Assembly: GCA_036661515.1 (NCBI GenBank)
Contig: JAVWYO010000011.1
Coordinates: 1-32,147 of the forward strand
Reading direction: 5' to 3'
Length of the DNA stretch: 32,147 nt
Source of the DNA: HGM05232 sp036661515
GTDB lineage: Bacteria; Bacteroidota; Bacteroidia; Bacteroidales; Muribaculaceae
The notes below the pieces were generated by a model. The model saw nothing but the letters and a program-made list of their open reading frames with translations, was not told the DNA's origin and made no database searches. Position numbers and translations under genes: made by a program. Of the stretch, positions 1 through 8,922 are shown in pieces (the stretch's first letter is position 1; each line of letters opens with the position of its first letter).

Positions 1-228
1 GGTATGGGTAGGGGCTTTGTACGTCTTATTTTACGGATAAATGAAAGAGCCGTGTAGTGATAGTAAAAAAAGAAATGAAACGATAAACCAATCCTAATAA
101 TTACCAACTTTACATTAAAGATAATGGAGGATACAGAACTTACTCGGATAAATAAAGATGCTGAACTGTATAAGAGCTTGAAAAAATAAATAATATTTTA
201 AACTGTTATTTTTTTCCGAAATTATATG
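1..228. other. Left-edge stretch without a supported gene
   Basis: I see no convincing gene here. The plus strand is open from base 1 to a TAG-TGA double stop at 55-60, which gives 18 residues that I do not recognise. A 21-codon frame beginning ATG at 124 and ending at 189 is open but has nothing else to support it. The ten bases AGAGCCGTGT at 45-54 resemble the 5' strand of a group II intron domain V, but no matching 3' strand follows. The region may hold the worn end of a mobile element; this is inference only. Confidence 0.3.
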
Positions 229-250
229 TATATTTGGGAAATTTTATATG
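222..250 (+). promoter_or_regulatory. Candidate promoter and operator of the AbiE operon
   Basis: TATATTTG at 229-236 matches the Bacteroidota -7 element TAnnTTTG exactly and lies 24 bases before the antitoxin ATG. No good -33 TTTG is present. The heptamer TTATATG occurs at 222-228 and again at 244-250, so the copies are 22 bases apart and bracket the -7 element. AbiEi proteins are known to autoregulate by binding repeats at their own promoter, so these copies could be operator half-sites. In DNA this AT-rich they could also be chance. Confidence 0.4.
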
Positions 251-260
251 ATAATAAACT

Positions 261-875
261 ATGCAGAGCATTGAAAATAAAATATATACAAAGATAAAAT
301 ACAGTGGAAAGGGTAAACTGTTTTTCTCTGATAATTTTGTCAAATATGGAACGCCTGACTCCATCACTAAAGCACTGACAACACTCTGTAAAAAGGAGAT
401 TTTAGTTAGGTTAGCTCGTGGTGTCTATTTATATCCTGAATTTGATGAAAAATTAGGATTAGGAATGCTTATTCCCTCTGCAAGCACCATTGCGAAAGCT
501 ATTGCAAAGCGAGATAAAGCTCGCATTGCACCCATTGGAGCATATGCTTTGAATGCGCTTGGGTTATCTACACAGATTGTTACAAATGTTGTGTACCTTA
601 CAGACGGCACTCCACGTAAAATTCAATTGGCAAAACAAAAAATTACTTTCAAACACACAGCCCCTAAAAATCTTGCATATAAGAGTGATATTATGATGTT
701 GGTAGTGTCAGCATTAAAAGAAATTGGGAGTAAAGATATAACCGAAATTGAGTTATCAAAAATAATAGAGGTGCTTTCACAAGAAAAAAGAGAAAACATA
801 CTTATTGATTTAAACCTTGCACCTGCGTGGATACGTAAAATAATTCTCAACTTACAACAAAATGAATTGGATTAG
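261..875 (+). CDS. AbiEi-like antitoxin (DUF6088-type)
   Basis: This 204-residue protein looks like the antitoxin half of an AbiE type IV toxin-antitoxin pair. Residues about 1-65 read as a winged helix, with a charged recognition-helix region and then the short RLARGVYLYPEF wing typical of AbiEi N-terminal domains. Residues about 70-200 form the C-terminal domain of the DUF6088 group. In this family the antitoxin represses its own promoter and counteracts the toxin without direct protein binding. Its 3' end overlaps the next gene by 14 bases, so the two are almost certainly cotranslated. The ATG at 261 is the only sensible start and sits just behind a -7 element. The family call comes from reading the sequence, not from a database search. 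Confidence 0.8.
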   Translation: MQSIENKIYTKIKYSGKGKLFFSDNFVKYGTPDSITKALTTLCKKEILVRLARGVYLYPEFDEKLGLGMLIPSASTIAKAIAKRDKARIAPIGAYALNALGLSTQIVTNVVYLTDGTPRKIQLAKQKITFKHTAPKNLAYKSDIMMLVVSALKEIGSKDITEIELSKIIEVLSQEKRENILIDLNLAPAWIRKIILNLQQNELD

Positions 876-1869
876 TCTAAAAAAGGAAGATAAACAAATT
901 TTAATAGAACAGCTTTCTGGTAAAATTCAACTCGATAGTGCCTCTATTGAAAAAGATTGGTGGGTCACGATGGTATTAAAAGCCTTATTCTCATCAGAGT
1001 ATGCACCTTATCTGTCTTTCAAAGGAGGAACGTCATTGAGTAAGTGTTTTCACCTAATCAATAGATTCTCTGAGGATATAGATATTGCTATAAACAGAGA
1101 CTTTTTAGGTTTTGGTGGGAAATTATCTAAAACGCAGGTTAGTGACCGACTTCGTCGAGCTTCTTGTAGCTTCGTTCGTGAAGTTTTAGCTAAAGAACTT
1201 TCAAATCAACTTATTACCTTAGGTATTCCAACCAGTGAATTTGAAGTTAAAGTTAATGTAACAAGTGTAACTACAACAGACCCCGAAATTATTGAAGTTC
1301 ATTATAAGTCCGTTTTATCCGATTTGAGTTATGTGAAGAATAACGTTTTGGTAGAAATTANNNNNNNNNNGTCTATGAGTGAACCAACACTACAAATTGA
1401 GGGGCGTTCAATAATTTCTGAAAATATGCCTCAAGCACCATATTCTGACGAGTCGTTTATATTAACAGCTGTATCTCCCAAACGTACATTTTTAGAGAAA
1501 GCCTGCCTACTTCACGAAGAGTTTGCCCAAACGACACGAGATGTACGATCTTATAGGATGTCACGCCATATATATGACTTAGAACGTTTGATGGATGATA
1601 AACTTGCAAATGAAGCATTAAATGATAGAGATTTATATCTTGCAGTGATAGAACATCGTAAAAAATTTATAGGATTAAAAGGATTTGACTACACAGAACT
1701 ATTGCCTCAAAATATTTCATTTGTGCCACCTGTCAATATTCTTGATCGTTGGAAAAGTGATTATGAAACTATGCAAATATCTATGATCTATGGAAATTCA
1801 TTACCATTCTATGTGTTGATTGCACGAATAAAAGAGCTGAATGAACGATTTAGAAAATTAAAATATTAA
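862..1869 (+). CDS. AbiEii/AbiGii-family nucleotidyltransferase toxin (contains assembly gap)
   Basis: This 335-residue protein is the toxin partner of the gene before it. The nucleotidyltransferase signature is clear: GGTS at residues 55-58, then SEDID at 70-74, giving the two metal-binding aspartates D72 and D74. Later conserved pieces are FLEKACLLHEEF and SRHIYDLERL, which fit motifs III and IV of AbiEii. AbiEii toxins transfer nucleotides to RNA targets (tRNA in characterised relatives) and arrest growth, giving phage defence or plasmid stabilisation. Ten Ns at 1361-1370 replace residues 167-170. The frame stays open across them, but their true number is unknown. The gene stands on the opposite strand to the block that follows and its stop faces that of the serine hydrolase 61 bases away, as expected for an inserted accessory operon. 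Confidence 0.85.
   Translation: MNWISLKKEDKQILIEQLSGKIQLDSASIEKDWWVTMVLKALFSSEYAPYLSFKGGTSLSKCFHLINRFSEDIDIAINRDFLGFGGKLSKTQVSDRLRRASCSFVREVLAKELSNQLITLGIPTSEFEVKVNVTSVTTTDPEIIEVHYKSVLSDLSYVKNNVLVEIXXXXSMSEPTLQIEGRSIISENMPQAPYSDESFILTAVSPKRTFLEKACLLHEEFAQTTRDVRSYRMSRHIYDLERLMDDKLANEALNDRDLYLAVIEHRKKFIGLKGFDYTELLPQNISFVPPVNILDRWKSDYETMQISMIYGNSLPFYVLIARIKELNERFRKLKY
1361..1370. other. Assembly gap of ten Ns
   Basis: Ten undetermined bases lie inside the AbiEii-like toxin gene. A run of exactly ten Ns is often a fixed placeholder for a gap of unknown size, so the apparent preserved frame may or may not be real. The flanking protein reads VLVEI, four unknown residues, then SMSEP. Confidence 0.95.
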
Positions 1870-1930
1870 AAAAATCTGTCAACTAAAGAATACTCTTATA
1901 TCATGTTTTAAATGCTACATTGTATCAAAA

Positions 1931-3124
1931 TTATTTTAGCATTAGCATGCCTTCTTCCATTAATATTCTGTCGATTTGCTTTGCGGCACTCCATCTATCG
2001 ATATCATTTCGATTTTCAAAGATTAGAATTATAGTATCGGTATCGGGATATTTGGCAGCATAAATTTGGAAACCGCCATTATCACCAGTGTGATAAATTT
2101 TTGTTGGAAATCCAGGTGTCTTATCAATAAACCACCCATATCCATACCATGTGTTGTCTCTATTCTGATATTCGCAAAATTTGCTTCCAGTTACTTTTAT
2201 ATGTGTGGAATAGGCATCACGTTTTAATTTGTCACTAAAACATATATTTTTATTTAGTGAGTTTTCCCATTTAAAAAAATCACGTGTGGTTGAATATATT
2301 CCACCATCGGATTTTGTAGCAAAGAATGTTTCTTCGCCAAAGTCATATTCATGCCATATATCACCACATTTATCGGTATAACTTTTAGCATCTGTTATTA
2401 CTACTTCTTTTTTTGTGTCTCTATCATTACTTTTAATCGGGGTTTCCTTTATATATCCATGAGCCATATTAGGGATTACTCTGCGTGGTGAAAAATATAG
2501 CGTGTTTTTCATACCCGATGGTTGAAATAAATGCTTCATTTGATAAGTTTCAAAGTCGGTTCCGGATATGCGATTAATTATTGCATAAAGTAATTGAAAC
2601 GTAGGATTTACATAATCGTATTGCGTGCCTGGTTCAAACTTCAATGAATCGAGTGTAATCATATATTCTATGCTCTGTTCGTCGTTGATGTTGAGTGTAA
2701 AATTTCTGTCACTTCTTGGTCGCAAATCAGGCACCCCCGAAGAATGGCTCATGAGATGCTTTAACTTTATTTTCTTCCATATATCGCTCTTAAATTCAGG
2801 GAAATATTTAGCAACAGGGGCTTCAATGTTTAGAAGCCCAGCATCTTGCAGGGTCATTATAGCAGCAACAGTGAATTGCTTTGTAACTGATGCAATATTG
2901 AATCGAGTATTTGGAGTTATTAGTTCACCAGTATTAGTGTCAGCTATGCCATATTGCTTTTCAAATATCACATTTCCTTTATGAGCTATGAGTATTGACG
3001 CGCCCGGTGTATCGTACCTATATTGCTTGCACATTAGTGAATCGATGCGCGAGGCTATGTTGCGGGCTGAAATGGGTTGCGACAATAGCAATATTAATAA
3101 TAGAGAGAGTTTAAATATCTTCAT
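1931..3124 (-). CDS. Secreted serine hydrolase, beta-lactamase/DD-peptidase fold
   Basis: This 397-residue protein belongs to the class C beta-lactamase-like serine hydrolase family. The catalytic triad elements are visible: the SxxK motif SVTK at residues 79-82, the YxN motif YVN at 171-173, and HTG at 345-347 in place of KTG. A hydrophobic signal peptide covers residues 1-20, with likely cleavage near SA/RN, so it should act in the periplasm or outside the cell. Substrates in this family range from peptidoglycan peptides to esters and cannot be told from the sequence. I chose the ATG at 3124 rather than in-frame ATGs further upstream because it places the signal peptide at the N-terminus and leaves a 14-base overlap with yaaA. 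It is the last gene of the guaB-to-yaaA block. Confidence 0.85.
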   Translation of the reverse strand: MKIFKLSLLLILLLSQPISARNIASRIDSLMCKQYRYDTPGASILIAHKGNVIFEKQYGIADTNTGELITPNTRFNIASVTKQFTVAAIMTLQDAGLLNIEAPVAKYFPEFKSDIWKKIKLKHLMSHSSGVPDLRPRSDRNFTLNINDEQSIEYMITLDSLKFEPGTQYDYVNPTFQLLYAIINRISGTDFETYQMKHLFQPSGMKNTLYFSPRRVIPNMAHGYIKETPIKSNDRDTKKEVVITDAKSYTDKCGDIWHEYDFGEETFFATKSDGGIYSTTRDFFKWENSLNKNICFSDKLKRDAYSTHIKVTGSKFCEYQNRDNTWYGYGWFIDKTPGFPTKIYHTGDNGGFQIYAAKYPDTDTIILIFENRNDIDRWSAAKQIDRILMEEGMLMLK

Positions 3125-3884
3125 GAACAAACGCAATTGTTTCATCATTTGTACCACTTCTATACCATGACATTCCGCACTCACTAAATGAATATAGATC
3201 TTTTACATTTGAGATTCTATTTTTTAAGAAGTATCTAACAAAAGCACCACGAGCCGTCTTTGCCATGACAGGTGAAACCGATTTTAATCCATTAGCTGTT
3301 ACTTTGAGAAATGCAATGGTAATAATTCTTGCCACAGTAGATATACGCTTTGCATCGAAAGAGGAAAAAGTCTCCTTGCTACTTACGTTTAGAAGGATAT
3401 GTTCTTCATCGTCATTAAGGGCTAATAATAATTCATCGGTAATATTTTTATTCCAATATGATTGCATGTTATTTCCAAATCCTTCAAGACGCGTATAAAA
3501 TTCCATTCTATATGGCTTAATAAGGTCTAAAGGGCGTAATAATCCATAATTTCCGGAGCCTATTCTTAAATGTTGTTGGGCATAATCAAAATCATCACGA
3601 CTAAAATCATTAGCACGAAGTGAACGATATGCCACCCCCCAATAAGCTAAAATAGCCTCTTTTGAATGACTATCAGGAGATAAAAAATCGTAAGCCCATG
3701 CTTTAGCTTTCATGGAAAGGATAGGACTTGTTGCCAGCATTTTTGATATTTCATCGACAGGCATCATCGTCAACTGAAGCATAATATCATTAGCTTGCTG
3801 TTGAAAGACAGGCTGTGTGTGAAATGGGATATTTCCCGTTCTTTTCACATCAATACGCTTTGCAGGCGACATAAGAGCTATCAT
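3111..3884 (-). CDS. yaaA: YaaA family peroxide-stress protein (UPF0246)
   Basis: This 257-residue protein has the normal length and layout of YaaA. It has the N-terminal LMSPAKRID segment, a central YGLLRPLDLIKPYRMEF block and a late ARGAFVRYF block, all hallmarks of the family. In E. coli YaaA lowers intracellular free iron during hydrogen peroxide stress and so protects DNA from Fenton damage; structural work in the family points to DNA binding through a helix-hairpin-helix-like fold. It should be cytoplasmic. Its start lies 5 bases behind the mutL stop, and its 3' end overlaps the serine hydrolase start, so it belongs to the same transcript. Pairing with mutL suits a DNA-protection role, although that link is inference. 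Confidence 0.9.
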   Translation of the reverse strand: MIALMSPAKRIDVKRTGNIPFHTQPVFQQQANDIMLQLTMMPVDEISKMLATSPILSMKAKAWAYDFLSPDSHSKEAILAYWGVAYRSLRANDFSRDDFDYAQQHLRIGSGNYGLLRPLDLIKPYRMEFYTRLEGFGNNMQSYWNKNITDELLLALNDDEEHILLNVSSKETFSSFDAKRISTVARIITIAFLKVTANGLKSVSPVMAKTARGAFVRYFLKNRISNVKDLYSFSECGMSWYRSGTNDETIAFVHEDI

Positions 3885-3889
3885 AAAAC

Positions 3890-5752
3890 TCAGAATAAAT
3901 TATTTATATAATCGGCATTTACGACACTTATTATTGTTTTACCATCGGGAGTATAATTAGGCTTTGGCAGGCTAAGCAGGTTACTCAATAATGTTTCCAT
4001 TTCTTGTTGTGATAATACTCTACCATAAGGAATGGCAGCACTACGCGCAACGATTAATGCTATGTGTTCATATATACGAGTGGCAAGATTATTTCCGCCC
4101 TCTATCACCGAGTCGATGACCTGCAATAATAAATCTTTAACATCAACCCCTTCAACTTCAGTAGGAAGCCCATTTATAGACCATGAATTATCACCAAGAA
4201 ATGCAATATCGAAACCAAGTTTTTGCATTTCGGGTTCACGCTCTTCAATAATAAGATTTTGAGCAGACGATAGATGTAACACTTCGGGGAACATGGTTCG
4301 CTGAGAAGAGAAAGAGCCCTCTTTCTGATTAAGCATATATTTATCAAAAAGGATGCGTATGTGTGCTCTATGTTGATCAACAATCATAAGTCCCGACTTT
4401 ACAGGAGAAAGTATATAACGGCCTCTAAGTTGCAAACACGATAACATAAAAGCATCATCACCAATTAATTCTTTGCTTTCAACAGTGTGGATTTCTTCAA
4501 TAGGAACATTTTCATTTTGCAAAGCAATTTCATTAAGGCTTTCGCTTTTACTCTTTTCAAAATTCCGATAAAGGCTCTCCCAATCTTTATCTACATTTGG
4601 CTTATAAGCTGGCGAAAAATCGGGATTTGAGTTTTTGCGCTGTGAATTAAAAGGATTATAACTTGTGTCAATGTCTATTGGAGGTACACTTGTATTATTT
4701 AATGGAGAAAACACAGGGATATCAGGTGCGCCTTCTGTATCAAAATCGATGGTTGGAGCAACGCTAAAGCGTCCTAAAGTCTCCTTAACAGCCGCTGAAA
4801 TAATTTGCCAAATAGATTGTTCATTTTCGAATTTTATTTCAGTTTTTGTTGGGTGTATATTTACATCTATAGTTTCGGGATTAACCGAAAAGTTCAAGAA
4901 ATAATTTGGTTGTTCATCATCGGGAATTAGCTCTTGATAGCTTGAAACAATAGCCTTATGAAAATATTGATGACGCATAAAGCGACCATTAACAAAAAGG
5001 AATTGTAATGGATTGCGTTTACGAGCATTTTCGGGCTTACTCACGAATCCCTCGATTCTAATAAGGGTTGTGTCGAGGCTTACGGGGATAAGTTGACTTT
5101 CAAAAGTGCGTCCAAATAGAGCCACAATACGTTGTTTAAAATTTCCGCTCATCAATTTACTCATAATATTATCATTATGAATGAGCGTGAACTCCACATT
5201 ATGGTTAACTAACGCAAGTTTTTCAAATTCTCTAACAATATTACTAAGTTCTACTTGATTATTTTTCAGAAATTTGCGTCGAGCAGGGACATTAAAAAAG
5301 ATATTTTTAATAAGGAAATTGCTGCCTGGCGTGCAAAATATAGGTTCTTGGCTCTCGCATGTAGAAGCACTGATGATTAACTGCGTTCCCATTTGTTCAC
5401 CAGCCTTCTGTGTACGCAATTCAACTTGAGCAATAGCGGCAATTGAGGCTAAAGCCTCGCCACGAAAGCCCATAGTGTTGAGCGTGAAAAGGTCGTCGGC
5501 TTTTTTGATTTTAGACGTAGAATGACGTTCAAAAGCAAGACGAGCATCGGTGTCAGACATTCCACAGCCATTGTCAATGACTTGAATTAGAGTTCGTCCA
5601 GCATCTTTGAGAATAATCTCAATAGATGTAGCACCAGCATCAATACCGTTTTCAACAAGTTCTTTAATCACCGAAGCCGGGCGTTGAATAACTTCGCCTG
5701 CAGCAATTTGGTTAGCTACAGAATCGGGTAAAAGTTTTATTACATCGCTCAT
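3890..5752 (-). CDS. mutL: DNA mismatch repair protein MutL
   Basis: This is a full-length MutL of 620 residues. The N-terminal GHKL ATPase is plain: the KELVEN box with the catalytic glutamate E31 and magnesium-binding N35, then DNGCGM and GFRGEALASI. A low-complexity linker (about 340-430) joins it to the C-terminal dimerisation domain. The C-terminal metal-dependent nicking motif is degenerate. Where endonuclease MutLs have DQHA(X)2E(X)4E, this protein has DQHRAHIR from D459, with the glutamate replaced by isoleucine. The late CPHGRP motif reads TPDGKT (601-606), with neither cysteine nor histidine. It therefore probably lacks intrinsic nicking activity, as E. coli MutL does. It couples MutS recognition to downstream repair. 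Four bases separate it from the OstA-like gene upstream. Confidence 0.96.
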   Translation of the reverse strand: MSDVIKLLPDSVANQIAAGEVIQRPASVIKELVENGIDAGATSIEIILKDAGRTLIQVIDNGCGMSDTDARLAFERHSTSKIKKADDLFTLNTMGFRGEALASIAAIAQVELRTQKAGEQMGTQLIISASTCESQEPIFCTPGSNFLIKNIFFNVPARRKFLKNNQVELSNIVREFEKLALVNHNVEFTLIHNDNIMSKLMSGNFKQRIVALFGRTFESQLIPVSLDTTLIRIEGFVSKPENARKRNPLQFLFVNGRFMRHQYFHKAIVSSYQELIPDDEQPNYFLNFSVNPETIDVNIHPTKTEIKFENEQSIWQIISAAVKETLGRFSVAPTIDFDTEGAPDIPVFSPLNNTSVPPIDIDTSYNPFNSQRKNSNPDFSPAYKPNVDKDWESLYRNFEKSKSESLNEIALQNENVPIEEIHTVESKELIGDDAFMLSCLQLRGRYILSPVKSGLMIVDQHRAHIRILFDKYMLNQKEGSFSSQRTMFPEVLHLSSAQNLIIEEREPEMQKLGFDIAFLGDNSWSINGLPTEVEGVDVKDLLLQVIDSVIEGGNNLATRIYEHIALIVARSAAIPYGRVLSQQEMETLLSNLLSLPKPNYTPDGKTIISVVNADYINNLF

Positions 5753-5756
5753 ATTT

Positions 5757-7526
5757 CTATTTTCCTTTCTTTTCGGTTATTGGTGTTTTAGGTGTTTCCT
5801 CTTTAGGTGGTGTTTCTGTTTTTTCATCAACAGGGACAGCCACTGGAGCCGTAGCTGGGAGCTTCGCATTAGTCTTACGATGCTTAGTAGTTTTTTCGGG
5901 TTCAGCGAATAATTGAATCATTTCATCAGAGATATTGAAAATATCATCTTTATTCTTAGGCCGCAGATTAAAATGCCATTTAAAGCCCGGCAAAAAGTAA
6001 TCGGACTTCTTAGCGAGGTACAACGGAATTGCTTTTCCCGTAACCTCAGGCCACATCTTTAGCCTATCAACTTCTTTTTTCTTGAATTTAACGATAAGGA
6101 AACTACTTTCGGAAAACACTAATTTGTTATAAGTAGAATCATTCTCTTGAGGATAGAAAATAGATTGCACATTACCATTAACATCGAGTTGCGTGATGTC
6201 GCCATCTTTAAAATAGGCAATCATCTCTTTCCCCGACAGTTGATTATAATAATCGCCCTCAATGCTATCGCTCATAAATCCATAATCGGGCAATTTCGCC
6301 CAATCGACAGTGCTATCATTGAAATGCACATTTATCTCATTGCCAAGTATTTGCCTGTTTTCATTCCATACGATTGGGTGCCGATACATATTTAGAATGG
6401 AATCGGTATCAACAAAGCTTATCGAATCGGCAAGTCCTTGCATATCAACTCTAAAGAAACGCACACGATGATAAGATGTCATAACCCGTGAAGAATCTTC
6501 GAGAAGATATGTGCGTATTGTGTCGCCATGAAGATATAGAGTATCTTTTTTAGAAAATTCCATAGCACGTGCATGCTTAGTAGCAAACGAGGTATTTTCT
6601 TTTTCATTATGGTATCCATAATTTCCTTCCAGAATAGAGCTACGAGTAGAATCGGTCAATATCATGTTACCAAACGCCTCACCGAAACCTTTATTTCTGT
6701 CATAAAATATGGTGTCGCCCGTGAGTTTTTGCCCATCTTTTCCGACAATCAGGGAACGATTATAAAGTGTTGCATTCTCAGTGGTGGTGTTGTACCAACC
6801 ATTGTCGGAGTAAATAATGTTGCTATCCGATAGAATTGTAGTGTAACCAACGATATCGGCAATGTGCGTATTTGTGTTATAATGAAGAGTATCGGTCTTC
6901 ATTGTATATTTTTTATTTACAAGTTCAACATCAAATAGAAATTCGGCATTCTTGGTGTCGGGTTCGTATTGCCCATATACTGATGATAATTCGTTTTCGG
7001 AATCAATAATTTTACCGCCCTCAAAATAATAGCCAAGATTAGCAGCCATATCGTAATCGAGACTATCAGTGAATAGAGTAACATCACGATTTTCCATCTT
7101 CACATTATACCTAAGTTTTGCCAACTCCTGCTCGCCATTGTAGTACATTACATCGGAAAAGACAAATAATGTATCGCCCTGCTCCATTCTCACATTGCCA
7201 AAAGCATCAAGGGAATTTGTTTTGTCATAAAAATAAGCACTGTCACAATACATGAACATACCCTCTTTTCTGAACTTAACATTACCCGTAAGTACTTGAT
7301 AATCTTTACTTATGTTTTCGTCCATGCTAAGTTTATCGGCATATTCCAAAAACACTTTATTTTTTTGAAGTCTATTAGCTTTAGGAATTTGTGGTGCAAA
7401 TACGTTTTTCTTCTGCGCCCACGCCGTTTCTTCAAGCATCACGTTAAGAAAGCATATAGCCAAAAGGCATAAGAATCCGCTAAGAACCTTATGCCCATGA
7501 TTATGTAGTATCTTTTTATTTGGCAT
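5757..7526 (-). CDS. OstA/LptA-like LPS transport protein
   Basis: This 589-residue protein is of the Bacteroidota OstA-like type. After a short basic start there is a hydrophobic signal segment (about residues 14-37, with a likely cut after AWA). From about 55 to 500 it is a long run of repeating short beta strands with recurring D-T-L, Y-Y and G-N-V patterns, the look of an OstA/LptA beta-jellyroll that binds lipid A and bridges the periplasm. The last 50 residues are a Pro-, Lys- and Glu-rich tail that is probably disordered. It most likely takes part in carrying lipopolysaccharide to the outer membrane. It is longer than E. coli LptA (about 185 aa) and shorter than LptD. It sits between a SurA-like PPIase and mutL, in tight operon spacing. 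Confidence 0.82.
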   Translation of the reverse strand: MPNKKILHNHGHKVLSGFLCLLAICFLNVMLEETAWAQKKNVFAPQIPKANRLQKNKVFLEYADKLSMDENISKDYQVLTGNVKFRKEGMFMYCDSAYFYDKTNSLDAFGNVRMEQGDTLFVFSDVMYYNGEQELAKLRYNVKMENRDVTLFTDSLDYDMAANLGYYFEGGKIIDSENELSSVYGQYEPDTKNAEFLFDVELVNKKYTMKTDTLHYNTNTHIADIVGYTTILSDSNIIYSDNGWYNTTTENATLYNRSLIVGKDGQKLTGDTIFYDRNKGFGEAFGNMILTDSTRSSILEGNYGYHNEKENTSFATKHARAMEFSKKDTLYLHGDTIRTYLLEDSSRVMTSYHRVRFFRVDMQGLADSISFVDTDSILNMYRHPIVWNENRQILGNEINVHFNDSTVDWAKLPDYGFMSDSIEGDYYNQLSGKEMIAYFKDGDITQLDVNGNVQSIFYPQENDSTYNKLVFSESSFLIVKFKKKEVDRLKMWPEVTGKAIPLYLAKKSDYFLPGFKWHFNLRPKNKDDIFNISDEMIQLFAEPEKTTKHRKTNAKLPATAPVAVPVDEKTETPPKEETPKTPITEKKGK

Positions 7527-7535
7527 TTCTGCAAA

Positions 7536-8879
7536 TTATTTTTTTATCCAACCGTCGTATTTAAACTCGCAATTACGCCAGCCATCTTCAATACGAACGT
7601 ATGTATCTTTTTGTTTTTTCTTAATCCAATTGTCAATAACTTTTGCTTTCTGCGCTTTTTCATACATAGCTTTCAGCACTTGATAATCTTCGGATAAAGT
7701 AGCTTTGTGACCTTCTGTGCGCTCAAAAAGTTTTACGAGAGCAACAACTTCCCGACTACTCTTAGGGTCACGCATAATAAATGGTTCTGACATGTCACCA
7801 ACATTCATTTTATCAACAAGTTTTGATACCTCTTGGGGTAGATCGGCCATTTCATATTTTGTTGTTCCTGATTTTTGATTAACCATTAGCCCCTTATTGT
7901 TACGAGAATCTTTATCTTGAGAAAGATATTGAGCAGCTTCTTCAAAACTAAATTTTTTATTAACGATATCAGTTTTTACGGAATCAAGACGAGTTATAGC
8001 TTCCGTAAGATCTTTATCAGACACCTTTGGGCGTAATAGAATGTGACGTGTGTTTACTCTATCGCCACGTTTTTCAATAAGTTGTATAATGTGATATCCG
8101 AACTCTGTTTCTACGATTTTAGAAACTTTCTTAGTGTCATTTAGATTAAATGCTACACTTGCAAATTCAGGTACCAATTCGCCTTTTCCTTTGAATCCTA
8201 TTTCGCCGCCATAAATTGAGCTACCATCTTCAGAATAAAGAATAGCTAAAGTTGAAAATTCACTTTCACCACTGCTCACTTTGGCAGCATAATCACGAAG
8301 TCGTGATTTTACTTCATCAATTTCCTGTTGAGGAATTGTTGGATTAAGTGTTATAATTTGTACTGCTACCTGTTTAGGGATATATGGTACACTATCGGTA
8401 GCTAATGAGTTGTAATATTTGCGTACATCAGAAGGAGTTGCTTTGATAGACTTAGTCAAACCACGTTGTACTTCTTGAATGATGTATTGATTACGGATAA
8501 CCTCCACCATTGCTTCACGCATTTCAGACATAGGTTTTCTGAAATATTCTTCAACTTTCTCTTTAGAGCCAAGATTAGTTATAAAATAATTAATACGGCT
8601 GTCAGCTTGTTGAAATACCATAGCATCTTGAACTTCTACAGTATCGATTTTTGCTTGGTGCAAGAAAAGCTTTTCCACAGCAATTTTTTCGGGAATGACG
8701 CAATAAGGGTCGCCATCAATTGATTGGCGTTCAGACTGCATCTGCATATATTGTTCCTCAATTTCTGATTTGTATATAGGTTCATCGCCTACTACCCAAG
8801 CGACTTCTTCGGCAATATTATTTGCAAAAGCCGTAAGCGCACCTAAAAATATGCAAGTTGTAATAAATCTAATTTTCAC
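7536..8879 (-). CDS. SurA-like periplasmic peptidyl-prolyl isomerase/chaperone
   Basis: This 447-residue secreted protein has the SurA layout. A signal peptide covers residues 1-19 (cut after AFA). A helical chaperone domain with a VGDEPIYKSEIEE start spans about 20-165. A complete parvulin domain follows at about 170-270, with GGEIGFKGKGELVPEF and a terminal FGYHIIQLIEKR. A second, weaker parvulin unit begins at NTRHILLRP and runs to about 385. SurA proteins hold unfolded outer membrane proteins on the way to the BAM complex. It sits directly before the OstA-like gene (9-base gap) and behind two related genes, so the set probably handles outer membrane assembly together. I give no symbol because several paralogues are present. 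Confidence 0.88.
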   Translation of the reverse strand: MKIRFITTCIFLGALTAFANNIAEEVAWVVGDEPIYKSEIEEQYMQMQSERQSIDGDPYCVIPEKIAVEKLFLHQAKIDTVEVQDAMVFQQADSRINYFITNLGSKEKVEEYFRKPMSEMREAMVEVIRNQYIIQEVQRGLTKSIKATPSDVRKYYNSLATDSVPYIPKQVAVQIITLNPTIPQQEIDEVKSRLRDYAAKVSSGESEFSTLAILYSEDGSSIYGGEIGFKGKGELVPEFASVAFNLNDTKKVSKIVETEFGYHIIQLIEKRGDRVNTRHILLRPKVSDKDLTEAITRLDSVKTDIVNKKFSFEEAAQYLSQDKDSRNNKGLMVNQKSGTTKYEMADLPQEVSKLVDKMNVGDMSEPFIMRDPKSSREVVALVKLFERTEGHKATLSEDYQVLKAMYEKAQKAKVIDNWIKKKQKDTYVRIEDGWRNCEFKYDGWIKK

Positions 8880-8922
8880 TGTCGTAATATATTGTATAAG
8901 TTAGTACTCGTGTTGTCCTTTT

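Noticed and set aside
1..60. Open plus-strand frame from the window edge to a double stop
   Set aside because: Only 18 residues, with no family I can recognise; could be non-coding.
124..189. A 21-codon open frame on the plus strand before the antitoxin gene
   Set aside because: Very short, with no recognisable motif and no ribosome site; treated as chance.
3125..3184. Twenty extra N-terminal residues for the serine hydrolase
   Set aside because: They would bury the signal peptide and extend the overlap with yaaA to 74 bases; the ATG at 3124 is better.
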